Shown here one piece after another: positions 25,641 through 34,306 of a DNA stretch of 64,000 nucleotides. The translations under genes and the position numbers were made by a program. A model generated the notes under the pieces. It was given only the letters and a program-made list of their open reading frames with translations. It ran no database searches and was not told the DNA's origin. The DNA is from an uncultured Clostridia bacterium. GTDB taxonomy: Bacteria > Bacillota > Clostridia > Oscillospirales > Ruminococcaceae. Location: NCBI GenBank assembly GCA_947631455.1, contig CANRLH010000004.1, positions 154,064 through 218,063 of the forward strand, given 5' to 3'. Numbering within the stretch: position 1 is the first letter of the stretch; every line of letters starts with the position of its first letter.

Positions 25641-26690
25641 TTAAGCTATGAACTCAGACAGATCACTCTTATCCGGCGAAACAGCAAAAGCATTTTCCTT
25701 GGTTATTATGCCCTGAGCTACCAGGCGGGCAAGGTCAGCATTTAAGGTGTGCATGCCAAACGATGCGCCCGACTGCATAACAGTCTGAAGCTGATGGCAC
25801 TTGTTCTCACGTATAAGATTGCAGGCAGCATCCGTACCTATCAGGATCTCAGTTGCAGCAATTCTTCCCTTTCCGCTTACAGTAGGAATAAGCGACTGCG
25901 TTATAACTCCCTTTAAAACGCTTCCCAATTGGGTCCTTATCTGATTTTGTTTTTCCGGCGGACACGAATCAATTATTCTGTCGATAGTCTGAGCCGCTCC
26001 TATCGTGTGCAGCGTACTCATAACAAGATGCCCGGTTTCGGCTGCCGTAACAGCTGCTGAAATGGTCTCATAGTCACGCATCTCTCCAACCAATATGATG
26101 TCAGGATCCTCACGAAGCGCAGATCTTAATGCAGCCGCAAAGCTCTTGACGTCCTGCCCCACCTCTCTCTGGTGAATCGTCGCCTTGTCTAAAGTATACA
26201 TATATTCGATAGGGTCCTCGATCGTCAGAATGTGCTCTGGTCTTAAGTGATTTATGTGGTCTATCATTGCCGCAAGAGTGGTAGATTTTCCGCTTCCGGT
26301 AGGACCGGTTACAAGTATAAGTCCTCTTGGCTCGTCTGCAAGTTTGGTTAAAACGCTCGGCAAATTCAGATCCGACAGCGTTGGTATTCTGTCATTGAGC
26401 AGTCTTATAGTAGCCGCAAGCTTTCCCATAAAGCGAAATACGTTTACTCTCTGGCGGCAAAGATCCGGAGTTTCAAATGCAAAATCCAGATCATTGCCCT
26501 CCTCAAGCTCCTTTATCTGGTCCTCATTTAGAAGGGACATTATCATTTCTCTTGCGTCCTTACTTGTAATTGTGTGCCCGCAGTCGTAAAGAGTTCCGTG
26601 TATTCTCCACGTGGTGGGAATTGAAGCCGATAAGTGCAGATCGCTTGCGCCCTTTGATCTTGCCTCCATAACAAGCTCATTTATGTTCAT
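25641..26690 (-). CDS. pilT: Type IV pilus retraction ATPase PilT
   Basis: 349 residues. N-terminal PAS-like domain (ARSKGASDLHLSASIPTTWRIHG), then the secretion ATPase core with Walker A GPTGSGKST, Asp box TIEDPIEY, Walker B ILVGEMRD and His box GHLVMSTLHT. It powers depolymerisation of the pilus and so twitching. The KSDLSEFIA C-terminus is shorter than in Proteobacteria. Last gene of the pilus operon, 18 bp after pilB. Confidence 0.93.
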   Translation of the reverse strand: MNINELVMEARSKGASDLHLSASIPTTWRIHGTLYDCGHTITSKDAREMIMSLLNEDQIKELEEGNDLDFAFETPDLCRQRVNVFRFMGKLAATIRLLNDRIPTLSDLNLPSVLTKLADEPRGLILVTGPTGSGKSTTLAAMIDHINHLRPEHILTIEDPIEYMYTLDKATIHQREVGQDVKSFAAALRSALREDPDIILVGEMRDYETISAAVTAAETGHLVMSTLHTIGAAQTIDRIIDSCPPEKQNQIRTQLGSVLKGVITQSLIPTVSGKGRIAATEILIGTDAACNLIRENKCHQLQTVMQSGASFGMHTLNADLARLVAQGIITKENAFAVSPDKSDLSEFIA

Positions 26691-26708
26691 AAATATCTCT
26701 CGCTTTCG

Positions 26709-28385
26709 TTAATCTGAATAATATGTTACCTTTAAAACCTCTTCGGGGGTCGTGATCCCCTTTCTTACAAGGTCAATTGCGCTTTCGCCGAGCATCTTCA
26801 TCCCCTGTACCTTTTTGCAGTACTCAAGCATATCCTCAGTCCCGGCTGAATTTGCAATCATTCTCTTAAGTTCCTTGTCAATAAGCACCATTTCGTGAAT
26901 GGAGACTCTTCCCTTATATCCGGTGTTATTGCAAAGATTACAGCCTTTTCCCTTTCGTATCTTTGGAATATCATTGCCGATAATTGCCTTTTCCTCGGCG
27001 GTCGGCTCGCACTCATAAGAGCAGTTTGTGCAGACCTTTCTTACAAGCCTCTGGGCAACTATTCCTACAAGCGAGTTCGCCACAAGGTATGGGGCCAGTC
27101 CCATATCCTCAAGCCTGACGATCGATGAAACGGCATCGTTTGTGTGAAGCGTCGACAAAACAAGATGTCCGGTTATCGCTGCACGAACCGATATTGAAGC
27201 CGTTTCAGCATCACGCGTTTCTCCAAGCATTATAACATCGGGGTCCTGCCTCAGAAGCGCTCTCAGTCCTGTCTCAAATGTAAGTCCCGCGGCGGTATTT
27301 ACAGACATCTGGTTTATCCTCGGCAAAGCCTTTTCCACCGGGTCTTCAATGGTAGAAATGTTCACCTGCTTCTGAGCTATCCTGTCAAGGATCATATAAA
27401 GCGTAGTGGTTTTTCCGCTTCCCGTTGGGCCTGTTATATAAATGATCCCATTAGGCGCAGCAAGCATCTTCATTATTTTTTCATAGGCGTCCGGCTCCAT
27501 TCCGAAATGCCCCGCCTTGTCAATAACTGCATTGGACGACAGGAAACGTAAAACAGCCTTTTCTCCGTGAACAGTAGGTATTACCGAAACTCTGACGGAG
27601 ATATCATAACCCTCTACCACTGCCCGGAAGTTTCCGTCCTGCGGAACTCTCCTTTCGGCAATGTCAAGATTAGACATGATCTTTATTCTTGCAATAATAG
27701 ACGCGTGCAGAGATTTTGAAAGCGTAACGTAGTCTATTATCATTCCGTCAACTCTCATCCTTACCTGTGTAAAATCCTCAAACGGCTCAATGTGAATATC
27801 GGATACGTTCGTTGTATATCCTCTCGCCAGAAGACTGTTAATTAGATTTATTACAGGGACATCATCGTCTTCATCCGTTGCATCAAGAGTAGGTATTTCA
27901 ATATCAGCAGCAGAAATGTTGGCCTTTTTTGCCGCAATCTTTGCTCCTACCTCTGAATAGTTATGCTCTATTGCGCTGTCGATTTCCGCACGTTCTGCCA
28001 GAACTATTTTAAGCGGCATTCCCGCAATCTGCTTTAAGTCCTCCTGCGCATAAAAATTGAGCGGATCACTCATGACAACAGTCATTCTTCCGTCTGTTAC
28101 ATCAGCTGCAAGAGCATTGTACTTGACCGCAAGCTGTTTCGGGATCTTAGCGGTCACATCGGTATCAACGTGCAGATCAGATATGTTGATAAGCTCAATG
28201 TCAAGCTTTTTTCCCAAAGCCTCCAGGACCTGACGCTCAGATACAAAGCCAAGTTCCTTTAAAAGGTCTCCTAAACGCTTTCCCTTTCCGGCCTCGGTCT
28301 TCTGATATTCCAGAGCTTCCTTTATATTATCCTCAGTGATATACCCGTATTCCTTTAGCACCTCACCTATTGGTACGTTTTTCAA
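26709..28385 (-). CDS. pilB: Type IV pilus assembly ATPase PilB with MshEN-type N-terminus
   Basis: 558 residues of the GspE/PilB family. Walker A GPTGSGKTT, Walker B VIMLGETRD, His box GHLVLSTLHTND, and a four-cysteine metal site (CTNC...CNLC) before the C-terminus. Residues 5-28 and 37-60 form two tandem 24-residue motifs (PIGEVLKEYGYI... and RLGDLLKELGFV...) of the MshEN c-di-GMP-binding domain; the first lacks the Arg and the second the final Gln. Start appears to be a TTG at 28385 with GGGAAGTGA upstream. Drives pilus extension. Confidence 0.93.
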   Translation of the reverse strand: MKNVPIGEVLKEYGYITEDNIKEALEYQKTEAGKGKRLGDLLKELGFVSERQVLEALGKKLDIELINISDLHVDTDVTAKIPKQLAVKYNALAADVTDGRMTVVMSDPLNFYAQEDLKQIAGMPLKIVLAERAEIDSAIEHNYSEVGAKIAAKKANISAADIEIPTLDATDEDDDVPVINLINSLLARGYTTNVSDIHIEPFEDFTQVRMRVDGMIIDYVTLSKSLHASIIARIKIMSNLDIAERRVPQDGNFRAVVEGYDISVRVSVIPTVHGEKAVLRFLSSNAVIDKAGHFGMEPDAYEKIMKMLAAPNGIIYITGPTGSGKTTTLYMILDRIAQKQVNISTIEDPVEKALPRINQMSVNTAAGLTFETGLRALLRQDPDVIMLGETRDAETASISVRAAITGHLVLSTLHTNDAVSSIVRLEDMGLAPYLVANSLVGIVAQRLVRKVCTNCSYECEPTAEEKAIIGNDIPKIRKGKGCNLCNNTGYKGRVSIHEMVLIDKELKRMIANSAGTEDMLEYCKKVQGMKMLGESAIDLVRKGITTPEEVLKVTYYSD

Positions 28386-28417
28386 GATTCATTCACTTCC
28401 CTTTTTGAAATGAGCAT

Positions 28418-29020
28418 TTACTGCGCAAGCGTATAATTTATATACAAATCGTTTTTATTTGTATATAAGCTATTATCCATTTTAATATGGTCATCACTTT
28501 TAATATTTAAAAGCTCTATTATACATTTCCTTGAATACACAGGTTCACCCTCGCTTGAGAATACCTCGACTTCAAACGGCAAAACTGTCATTGGGTTTTT
28601 GCTGTTATTGGCATACTTTATTTCTTCTTTTTTAAACGAAACAGTTATGTCAAATGCTCCGGTATCGCAAACCTCGTCAAATATAAAAGTACCATCATCA
28701 TTTTTTCGCCCTTCACGGTTTATTGACACCGGGGGTTCATCCGATTTTTTGGCAATTTTAATACACTCGCTGTAGCTGTCAGGGGACTTTTCAGCGCTTG
28801 CTTTTGTAAAGTCAATTGATGTCGCAAACGAAAGGCGGTTATTCAAAACATCATATACCCCGTCACAAACCTGAGCCGCTTTTACTGTGTTTGCGTTTTT
28901 TGCGTAGATATTTCCGCCTGAAACGACTATTGAGCTTGCAAGTGCAACCAGAATTGCAAACACGGCAAGAGTAACGGTTACTTCCACCAATGTAAAGCCA
29001 TTTTTATTAAGTTTTCTCAC
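28418..29020 (-). CDS. Prepilin-type minor pilin (200 residues)
   Basis: N-terminal leader MRKLNKNG followed by FTLVEVTVTLAVFAILVALA: the prepilin peptidase cleavage site G/F with Glu at +5 and the hydrophobic assembly helix. The remainder is a soluble beta-rich head with several acidic patches and ends near SLYTNKNDLYINYTLAQ. Starts with GTG behind GGAGGTGAGCCTACT. Length and position suggest a PilW/GspJ-like minor pilin; which subunit it is cannot be told from sequence alone. Confidence 0.85.
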   Translation of the reverse strand: MRKLNKNGFTLVEVTVTLAVFAILVALASSIVVSGGNIYAKNANTVKAAQVCDGVYDVLNNRLSFATSIDFTKASAEKSPDSYSECIKIAKKSDEPPVSINREGRKNDDGTFIFDEVCDTGAFDITVSFKKEEIKYANNSKNPMTVLPFEVEVFSSEGEPVYSRKCIIELLNIKSDDHIKMDNSLYTNKNDLYINYTLAQ

Positions 29021-29052
29021 AGTAGGCTCACCTCCGCCGTAAAGTCTTTCTG

Positions 29053-29406
29053 TTACTCGACCGTATAATAATAAAAGCTTCCGATCATGTTATCGCCTGA
29101 GGAATCGGGTTTTGCCTCCATACGCTTTAGTGAAACATCTGCCAATTTGGTATTTGTTTCGCCTTCTACCTCAGAAACCGAAACAGTGGTCTTAGTAACG
29201 CTTTCATCACCGTCGTTGATTTTTTCCTGCAAATTTGCAACGACTTCTGCGTACTCATACTTTACATCGCCCGCGCGATTTATCAGCTTCATCGACATTG
29301 AAATTGCCGCAAACGTGACCGCAACTGTCAGCGCCAGAATCGACATAGACACAACTACCTCAACAAGCGTCATACCCTTACGGTTTTTTCCTGTCAACGA
29401 AAACAC
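29053..29406 (-). CDS. Prepilin-type minor pilin, PilV/GspI-like (117 residues)
   Basis: Short leader, then KGMTLVEVVVSMSILALTVAVT with the G/M cleavage site and Glu at +5, as in PilV or GspI minor pilins. The head is small, with two KTTVSVSEVEGETN-type strands. The start is uncertain: a GTG at 29406 lies too near the GAGGG site, while an in-frame TTG at 29397 has an 8-base spacing. Sits between two other pilin-like genes. Confidence 0.8.
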   Translation of the reverse strand: MFSLTGKNRKGMTLVEVVVSMSILALTVAVTFAAISMSMKLINRAGDVKYEYAEVVANLQEKINDGDESVTKTTVSVSEVEGETNTKLADVSLKRMEAKPDSSGDNMIGSFYYYTVE

Positions 29407-29420
29407 CCTCTTTCATAATG

Positions 29421-29894
29421 CTAGTCAATATAGACAATGTTTCCCCATGTAGGAGACTCCTCATCATCGATCAAAACATTTCTCTCGACCCTTGCTCTTA
29501 AGGTACAGCCCCGGGCTGAGGATTGGCTCTCTGAGGTGAGCGTTAAAGTTATATCACTGGTCTTTGTGACAGTAACATTAGCATATTCGCCGTCTTTATC
29601 AGAAGAAAACGAAAGCTCTATACTTTTTCCGTTTGAGCCGCCGGAAAGCTCCTTTATCTTATTATAAACCGAAAGCTGTCCGCTTTCAGTCGGCTTTTTG
29701 TTTATATATGAATACACCGTTTCTATTGCGCTTTTTGCATTGTAATAGCTTTGAGTCATATCAAGAGTATCGCTTCGTACACTGTTGTAATAATAGGAGG
29801 AAAGGGCAATAAGTCCCGCAGCCAGAACCGCAAGAATTGACGAAGCAAAAACCACCCACATTAACGCTGCGCCCTTTTTGTTGTACCCTTTCAT
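29421..29894 (-). CDS. PilX/GspK-like pilus component
   Basis: About 157 residues starting MKGYNKKGAALMWVVFASSI with AAGGCGGTG upstream; an alternative TTG start lies at 29918. The motif KKG/AALMWVVFASSILAVLAAGLIAL is a prepilin-like helix with an alanine-rich start and no Glu at +5, which is what PilX and GspK minor pilins show. SYYNAKSAIETVYSYI is the conserved segment following the helix. It likely initiates or caps the fibre. Confidence 0.7.
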   Translation of the reverse strand: MKGYNKKGAALMWVVFASSILAVLAAGLIALSSYYYNSVRSDTLDMTQSYYNAKSAIETVYSYINKKPTESGQLSVYNKIKELSGGSNGKSIELSFSSDKDGEYANVTVTKTSDITLTLTSESQSSARGCTLRARVERNVLIDDEESPTWGNIVYID

Positions 29895-29936
29895 AGTTTT
29901 GTTCACCGCCTTAAGCAATACCTGAATTTATGACCC

Positions 29937-30620
29937 CTAATCAAGATCAGCTTCATCAGCGACCTGCGCGTTTTCTTCTGCCGGGGCATACACAAAAGAA
30001 ACTAACGAAAAGTTCATTATTATATCCTCGTCATTGTCGCTGTCTACCTGCATGGTAAATGTAAGATCCTTTATATACATAGCCTTTTGATTCTTAACCA
30101 AATTAAGCAGCTTTGTAAGCTGATAGTAGCTTCCCGATGTTGTTAGCTCAGTTGTAACGCTCTTTACATCCTGGGCATTACCTTGCTCGGCTTTTTCAGT
30201 GCCGGTGCTGCTCTGAGTTTGTGTTTGCGTGCTCTCCGATGCCTGCGTCTGTGACAGTGATGTGTCAGTAACGCTCTCGGCCTCTCCGACGTTCAGTGAA
30301 ACGACCTCAAGCCCGCTTTGCCTTATAATAGAACTTATAACCGAGTCAATGTTGCTTGCTTTTATATCGCTCTGAAAGCTCTTTGATACCTCTGAGATGT
30401 CCGACAAAAGCTGTTCGTTTGTATCCCTGTAAGTCTGCGCCTGCTGACTTTCAAGCCAAAGCATATCATAGTCCGACATTTTAGCCAAAAGCTGAGCTTC
30501 CTTTTCATCGTTTGCCTCCATCATCGGCAGAATAAGATACTTGATCCCCACTACTGCCACTAAAACCGCAAGCAGCGCATATAAAACAACTATCTGTCTT
30601 TTGGTTACACCTTTCAGCAT
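29937..30620 (-). CDS. pilO: PilO-like inner-membrane alignment protein
   Basis: 227 residues: short cytoplasmic tail, one membrane helix (about 10-30), a coiled coil (about 38-80), a Ser/Thr/Gln-rich low-complexity linker (TQASESTQTQTQSSTGTEKA) and a ferredoxin-like C-terminal domain starting around SVTTELTTSGSYYQLTKLL. This is the PilO/GspM plan. Its start overlaps the pilN stop (TAATG), so the two are translationally coupled and probably heterodimerise. Confidence 0.8.
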   Translation of the reverse strand: MLKGVTKRQIVVLYALLAVLVAVVGIKYLILPMMEANDEKEAQLLAKMSDYDMLWLESQQAQTYRDTNEQLLSDISEVSKSFQSDIKASNIDSVISSIIRQSGLEVVSLNVGEAESVTDTSLSQTQASESTQTQTQSSTGTEKAEQGNAQDVKSVTTELTTSGSYYQLTKLLNLVKNQKAMYIKDLTFTMQVDSDNDEDIIMNFSLVSFVYAPAEENAQVADEADLD

Positions 30621-31231
30621 TACTGCTCAGCCTCGCTTTCCTCTTCCGGCAAATCAAAGATACATACCACGGTGAATGAATACCCCTCTTCGCCGACCTT
30701 TGAGTATCCAGTATATACAACCGATTTAAAATACTCAAGCTTTTCTATGTTCTTTACTATTCCTGAAATATCACCGTAATTGTGCGCAGTGGTCTTAAAC
30801 GTAAACGAAATTCCGTCGTTAGAATAGTCCATAAGCTTAACCTCTGCCTTACCTGCGCATGCTCCGTTTACATCCGACAAAAGCTTTGAGCTTAAGAAAT
30901 CGTACTGCGTGGACTGTGACGATGCCTTTTTCTCGGAATTTTCTAAAATCTCAAGATCTGCCTTAAGCTTTTGGTTAGCGTCCCTAAGCTTTATAACATC
31001 ACTTACGGAAGCCTTAAGGCTTGATATCTTTTTTTCGTATTCTGCTATATCATTATCAAGCGACATACCCTTGAAAAGATTTATGAGCGTAAACACCGCC
31101 AATATCAGGACGATAGCCGCACCCGGCAAGACATAAGCAAGCGTTTTCATTCTCTTTTCGTGCTTGACAGGATCAAAAGAATACCTTGCAAGCAGGTCTA
31201 TTTTGGACTTTTTTGTTCCTAACAATGCCAT
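30620..31231 (-). CDS. pilN: PilN-like inner-membrane alignment protein
   Basis: 203 residues with an N-terminal basic cytoplasmic region, a membrane helix (about 31-51, YVLPGAAIVLILAVFTLINLF), a coiled coil (about 58-105) and a small C-terminal domain (SFTFKTTAHNYGDISGIVKNI). In PilN the N-terminal cytoplasmic peptide binds the PilM groove; here the first 15 residues MALLGTKKSKIDLLA would play that role. Overlaps pilO. Confidence 0.8.
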   Translation of the reverse strand: MALLGTKKSKIDLLARYSFDPVKHEKRMKTLAYVLPGAAIVLILAVFTLINLFKGMSLDNDIAEYEKKISSLKASVSDVIKLRDANQKLKADLEILENSEKKASSQSTQYDFLSSKLLSDVNGACAGKAEVKLMDYSNDGISFTFKTTAHNYGDISGIVKNIEKLEYFKSVVYTGYSKVGEEGYSFTVVCIFDLPEEESEAEQ

Positions 31232-31251
31232 AGCTTATTTTTCCTCTCTGA

Positions 31252-32133
31252 TCAACTTAAATTTCCAAGTACGGTAAACAGCTTGCTGCACATATCATGA
31301 TCCGGCAACGTGACCGAATCAAGCGCCGGCATTTCAGATACGTTTACCCCCAGCGCCGATGAAAGCTCCGAAGAAAGCGCTGATACGTTTTGAGGAATGT
31401 CGCCCGTAAAAAATACATCAGTTATATCAAATCCAGTTTTCTGAGACTTGTTAAACTGAACAAGTGAGGAAAAGATCCGATACATCTCATCTGCCGAGTC
31501 CTCAGAGCCGACCTCCTCCAGAAGTCTTGAACGCGATGAATAATTGTAATCGCCGTCCACAAAAAGCGTGTTTGATAGATTGTTTCCGTCTAAATTTGCA
31601 ATAACATAAGTTTTTCTGGAAAGTTTCTTACAAAACGCTGCTGCATCTATTATTGAAGAAAGCGCAGTGTTAACAGCTTCAAGCTTAATACCCGCCTTGT
31701 CAAACAAACTTATATATCCCTCTATAAACTCCCTCTCTACCGCACAGGAAAGGATATCCATACCGCCATCCCTGGCTTTGGGATTCAAAACACGGTAATC
31801 ATACAGAAGCTTATCGTAATTTTCAACCTCTGAATATTCGTCCTTTATAATCTCAAGAAGCTTTTTATCGTTTTCAACCGGCACCCTAAGACGCTTTGAC
31901 AAAACCGCTGTTGAATCGACAATAAGTCTTACGCTTTTTGCAAGCTCGGGATTATCCGCCCATACATTTTTTACGGCGTCAGACAAAAGATCCTCGTTCA
32001 TTATCATTCCGTTTATCAGAAGTCCCTCCTGAATAGGTGCCTTTACACATTTTCTAACACTTACAGATCCCTTTGCTCCGCTGCCCTGTACAGCGTTTAT
32101 GTAATTATTAGAAATAAAAAGTGAAACAGCCAT
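31252..32133 (-). CDS. pilM: PilM-like actin-fold protein
   Basis: 293 residues of the PilM/FtsA-like actin fold, with nucleotide-binding segments (MAVSLFISNNYINAVQ, VIANLDGNNLSNTLFVDG, DVFFTGDIP). It is shorter and more divergent than the Thermus or Pseudomonas protein (about 355 residues). PilM sits on the cytoplasmic face and links PilN to the assembly ATPase. Located directly between pilC and pilN, which supports the call more than sequence alone does. Confidence 0.75.
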   Translation of the reverse strand: MAVSLFISNNYINAVQGSGAKGSVSVRKCVKAPIQEGLLINGMIMNEDLLSDAVKNVWADNPELAKSVRLIVDSTAVLSKRLRVPVENDKKLLEIIKDEYSEVENYDKLLYDYRVLNPKARDGGMDILSCAVEREFIEGYISLFDKAGIKLEAVNTALSSIIDAAAFCKKLSRKTYVIANLDGNNLSNTLFVDGDYNYSSRSRLLEEVGSEDSADEMYRIFSSLVQFNKSQKTGFDITDVFFTGDIPQNVSALSSELSSALGVNVSEMPALDSVTLPDHDMCSKLFTVLGNLS

Positions 32134-32189
32134 ATAAATACCTCTTTATAGTTTATTCAATTCGCAGCTTTTCTTATCAACCTGAACCG

Positions 32190-33389
32190 TTAATAGTTTC
32201 CTGCCTGCTCAACCTGACTGTACATAGAGAATATCGGCATAAGCACAGACAGCATTATTATTACAACAAAAAATGCAAGAACAACTATCATAATAGGCTC
32301 TATCATCGTCATAAGCTTTTTTATCGCCATATTTGAATCATAATCGTAAGAATCGGCAATTGATACAAGAAGCGTATCAAGCTGTCCGGTTTCCTCGCCT
32401 ACCGCTATCGTTTCAGCAAGCTTTTTGTCGAATCCGTCAACCATCATAAGTGAGCCTGACAACGGGTTTCCCGCACGAACCGATCTTATGACATCCTCAA
32501 ACTGTGCCGTCAGATATCTGTTTCCGATCGTATCCTTTGAGATTTGAAGCGCATTTATTATGGAGAGTCCGCTTGAGTAAAGTGACGCAAGCGTTCTTGC
32601 AAACCTTGCGGTGTATATGATTTTTAAAAGCTTTCCTATCACAGGTGCTTTCAGCTTAAGCTTATCCTTTGCAAATTTTACCTTTTCTATCTGAAATACA
32701 AAATAAATAATCAGACACAACACAGCAACAACTATCGCTATCTGCAGGAAATTTCCCGTTAGGGCATTTGAAATCGCCATTACTACCTGTGTGAGTACGG
32801 GAAGCTCCATTCCTTCAAAAATGTCTGCGAACATCGGTACAACAAAAGTCATAAGTCCCACAGCGACCAAAACCGTGAGAACTCCGAGTATAATAGGATA
32901 TGTAAGGGCACCCCTTATGCTTTTTCCAAGACGGTTATCCTTTTCGTAATAGTCCGCCATTTTAAGCATTGTCTCATCAAGACGTCCTGACGCTTCTCCC
33001 GCCTTGACCATATTTATAAGCATCGGCGGAAAGGTCCTTCCCAAAAGCTCCATAGCGTCTGACAGAGCCACTCCTCTTTTTATAGATGTGGATACCTCTG
33101 TGAAGGCGTATTTGAGCTTTGGCGTTAAATCTCTGTTGGTGATTATGTTCATTGCCCGTACAAGTGAAACTCCTGCGCCAAGCATACTTGAAATCTCACG
33201 GCAGAAAGTAGATATCTCCTCCGATTTCAGCTTTTTATTTCTGTTTTTATCTATCTTTTCGGTAAAGCTTGAAAGGTATAACCCCATGTCTCTGAGTGCC
33301 TTTTTCAGCGTATCAGGACTGGCAGCATTAAGAGCACCGCGTTTTACCTTCCCTGCTATATCCTTGGCTGTGTATCTGTAAAGCGGCAT
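32190..33389 (-). CDS. pilC: Type IV pilus platform protein PilC
   Basis: 399 residues with the duplicated GspF/PilC domain: each half has a helical cytoplasmic part (SEEISTFCREISSMLGAG and YTARFARTLASLYSSGLS) followed by membrane helices. The platform protein transmits ATPase motion to the fibre. I start at MPLYRYTAKD (33389) because AAGGAGAATGTT precedes it; the open frame back to 33527 covers the promoter. First gene of the operon. Confidence 0.92.
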   Translation of the reverse strand: MPLYRYTAKDIAGKVKRGALNAASPDTLKKALRDMGLYLSSFTEKIDKNRNKKLKSEEISTFCREISSMLGAGVSLVRAMNIITNRDLTPKLKYAFTEVSTSIKRGVALSDAMELLGRTFPPMLINMVKAGEASGRLDETMLKMADYYEKDNRLGKSIRGALTYPIILGVLTVLVAVGLMTFVVPMFADIFEGMELPVLTQVVMAISNALTGNFLQIAIVVAVLCLIIYFVFQIEKVKFAKDKLKLKAPVIGKLLKIIYTARFARTLASLYSSGLSIINALQISKDTIGNRYLTAQFEDVIRSVRAGNPLSGSLMMVDGFDKKLAETIAVGEETGQLDTLLVSIADSYDYDSNMAIKKLMTMIEPIMIVVLAFFVVIIMLSVLMPIFSMYSQVEQAGNY

Positions 33390-33441
33390 AACATTCTCCT
33401 TACAAAAAATCAGATAAGCATAATATGTTTCATATAGTATT

Positions 33442-33470
33442 AGTATAGCATATATTAACGTCAAATGCAA
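33442..33470 (-). promoter_or_regulatory. Sigma-A promoter of the pilus operon
   Basis: Minus-strand TTGCAT (33470-33465), 17-bp spacer, TATACT (33447-33442), 53 bp before pilC. The leader is too short for a c-di-GMP riboswitch. Confidence 0.65.
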
Positions 33471-33511
33471 CAAAAATACGCGCTTTTTGTCGATTGTTTT
33501 ATTTGTTTTTA

Positions 33512-33546
33512 CAAAGAAAAAGGTCAAAGGATAACCCCTTGACCTT
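33512..33546 (-). terminator. Terminator of the rubrerythrin gene
   Basis: GGTCAAGGGG and CCTTTGACC stem with TTAT loop on the minus strand, followed by TTTTTCTTTG. Confidence 0.85.
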
Positions 33547-33572
33547 TCTTCATTATAAACGGCATAAGCTAA

Positions 33573-34118
33573 TTATTTAAAATACCTGTCGTAAAGTCCC
33601 TTAAAGCCACATCCGTGACGTGCTTCGTCCTTTGCCATTTCGTGAACAGTGTCATGAACAGCATCGTATCCCAGCTCCTTAGCGCGCTTAGCAAGCTTAA
33701 GCTTGCCCTCACAAGCGCCGTTTTCAGCCATATATCTCATCTCGAGATTCTTCTTGGTAGAGTCGGTAACAACTTCTCCTAACAGCTCTGCAAACTTAGC
33801 CGCATGCTCAGCCTCTTCCCAAGCCGCCTTCTCATAGTAAAGACCAACCTCAGGATATCCCTCTCTGTAAGCAACTCTTGCCATTGCAAGATACATACCT
33901 ACTTCAGAGCACTCGCCGCTGAAGTTGTCCTTAAGACCCTGTACGACCTCTTCATCAAGACCCTGAGCAGAGCCTACTTTATGCTCATCAGCCCAGGTAA
34001 TATCTGTTGCCTCGCTTTTTGTAAACTTCTCTCCCGGTACTCCGCACTGCGGGCACTTCTCAGGAGGAGTGTCTCCTTCGTAAACATATCCGCAAACCGG
34101 ACAAACCCATTTCGCCAT
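33573..34118 (-). CDS. Rubrerythrin with N-terminal rubredoxin domain
   Basis: 181 residues in reverse order compared with classical rubrerythrin: the rubredoxin iron site comes first (Cys6, Cys9, Cys22, Cys25), then the four-helix diiron domain with E-rich helices ([48 protein letters not shown]). It reduces hydrogen peroxide in anaerobes using NADH-derived electrons. AAGGAGGTAAATAAT precedes the ATG. It is monocistronic, with two palindromes upstream (34202-34240) as candidate control sites. Confidence 0.92.
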   Translation of the reverse strand: MAKWVCPVCGYVYEGDTPPEKCPQCGVPGEKFTKSEATDITWADEHKVGSAQGLDEEVVQGLKDNFSGECSEVGMYLAMARVAYREGYPEVGLYYEKAAWEEAEHAAKFAELLGEVVTDSTKKNLEMRYMAENGACEGKLKLAKRAKELGYDAVHDTVHEMAKDEARHGCGFKGLYDRYFK

Positions 34119-34201
34119 ATTATTTACCTCCTTAGAAAATAAACCTCTTTATGGAAATTTTTATTCCGGTTATTATGATACCATATTATGGCATATTCTT
34201 C

Positions 34202-34240
34202 TATTGCAATTGCAACTTTTGTATTGCAATTGCAACTTTT
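34202..34240. repeat. Tandem palindromes upstream of rubrerythrin
   Basis: TATTGCAATTGCAACTTTT occurs twice (34202-34220, 34222-34240), each holding the perfect 12-bp palindrome TTGCAATTGCAA. The 20-bp period puts both on the same face of the helix, about 85-120 bp before the rubrerythrin start. Candidate operator pair; regulator unknown. Confidence 0.5.
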
Positions 34241-34254
34241 TACAACTTGTACAT

Positions 34255-34282
34255 AAAAAAGCGCCTGACATTCAGACGCTTT
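34255..34282 (-). terminator. Terminator of the HU-DUF6465 operon
   Basis: Minus-strand AAAGCGTCTG pairs with CAGGCGCTTT (one mismatch) and is followed by TTTTATG. Confidence 0.8.
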
Positions 34283-34306
34283 CAAACTCTTCTGTATAAG
34301 GGTCGA

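Noticed and set aside
33390..33441. c-di-GMP riboswitch ahead of the pilus operon
   Set aside because: The leader is only about 50 nt from the predicted -10 box to pilC; no aptamer can fit.
34202..34240. PerR box upstream of rubrerythrin
   Set aside because: The palindrome TTGCAATTGCAA does not match TTATAATnATTATAA.
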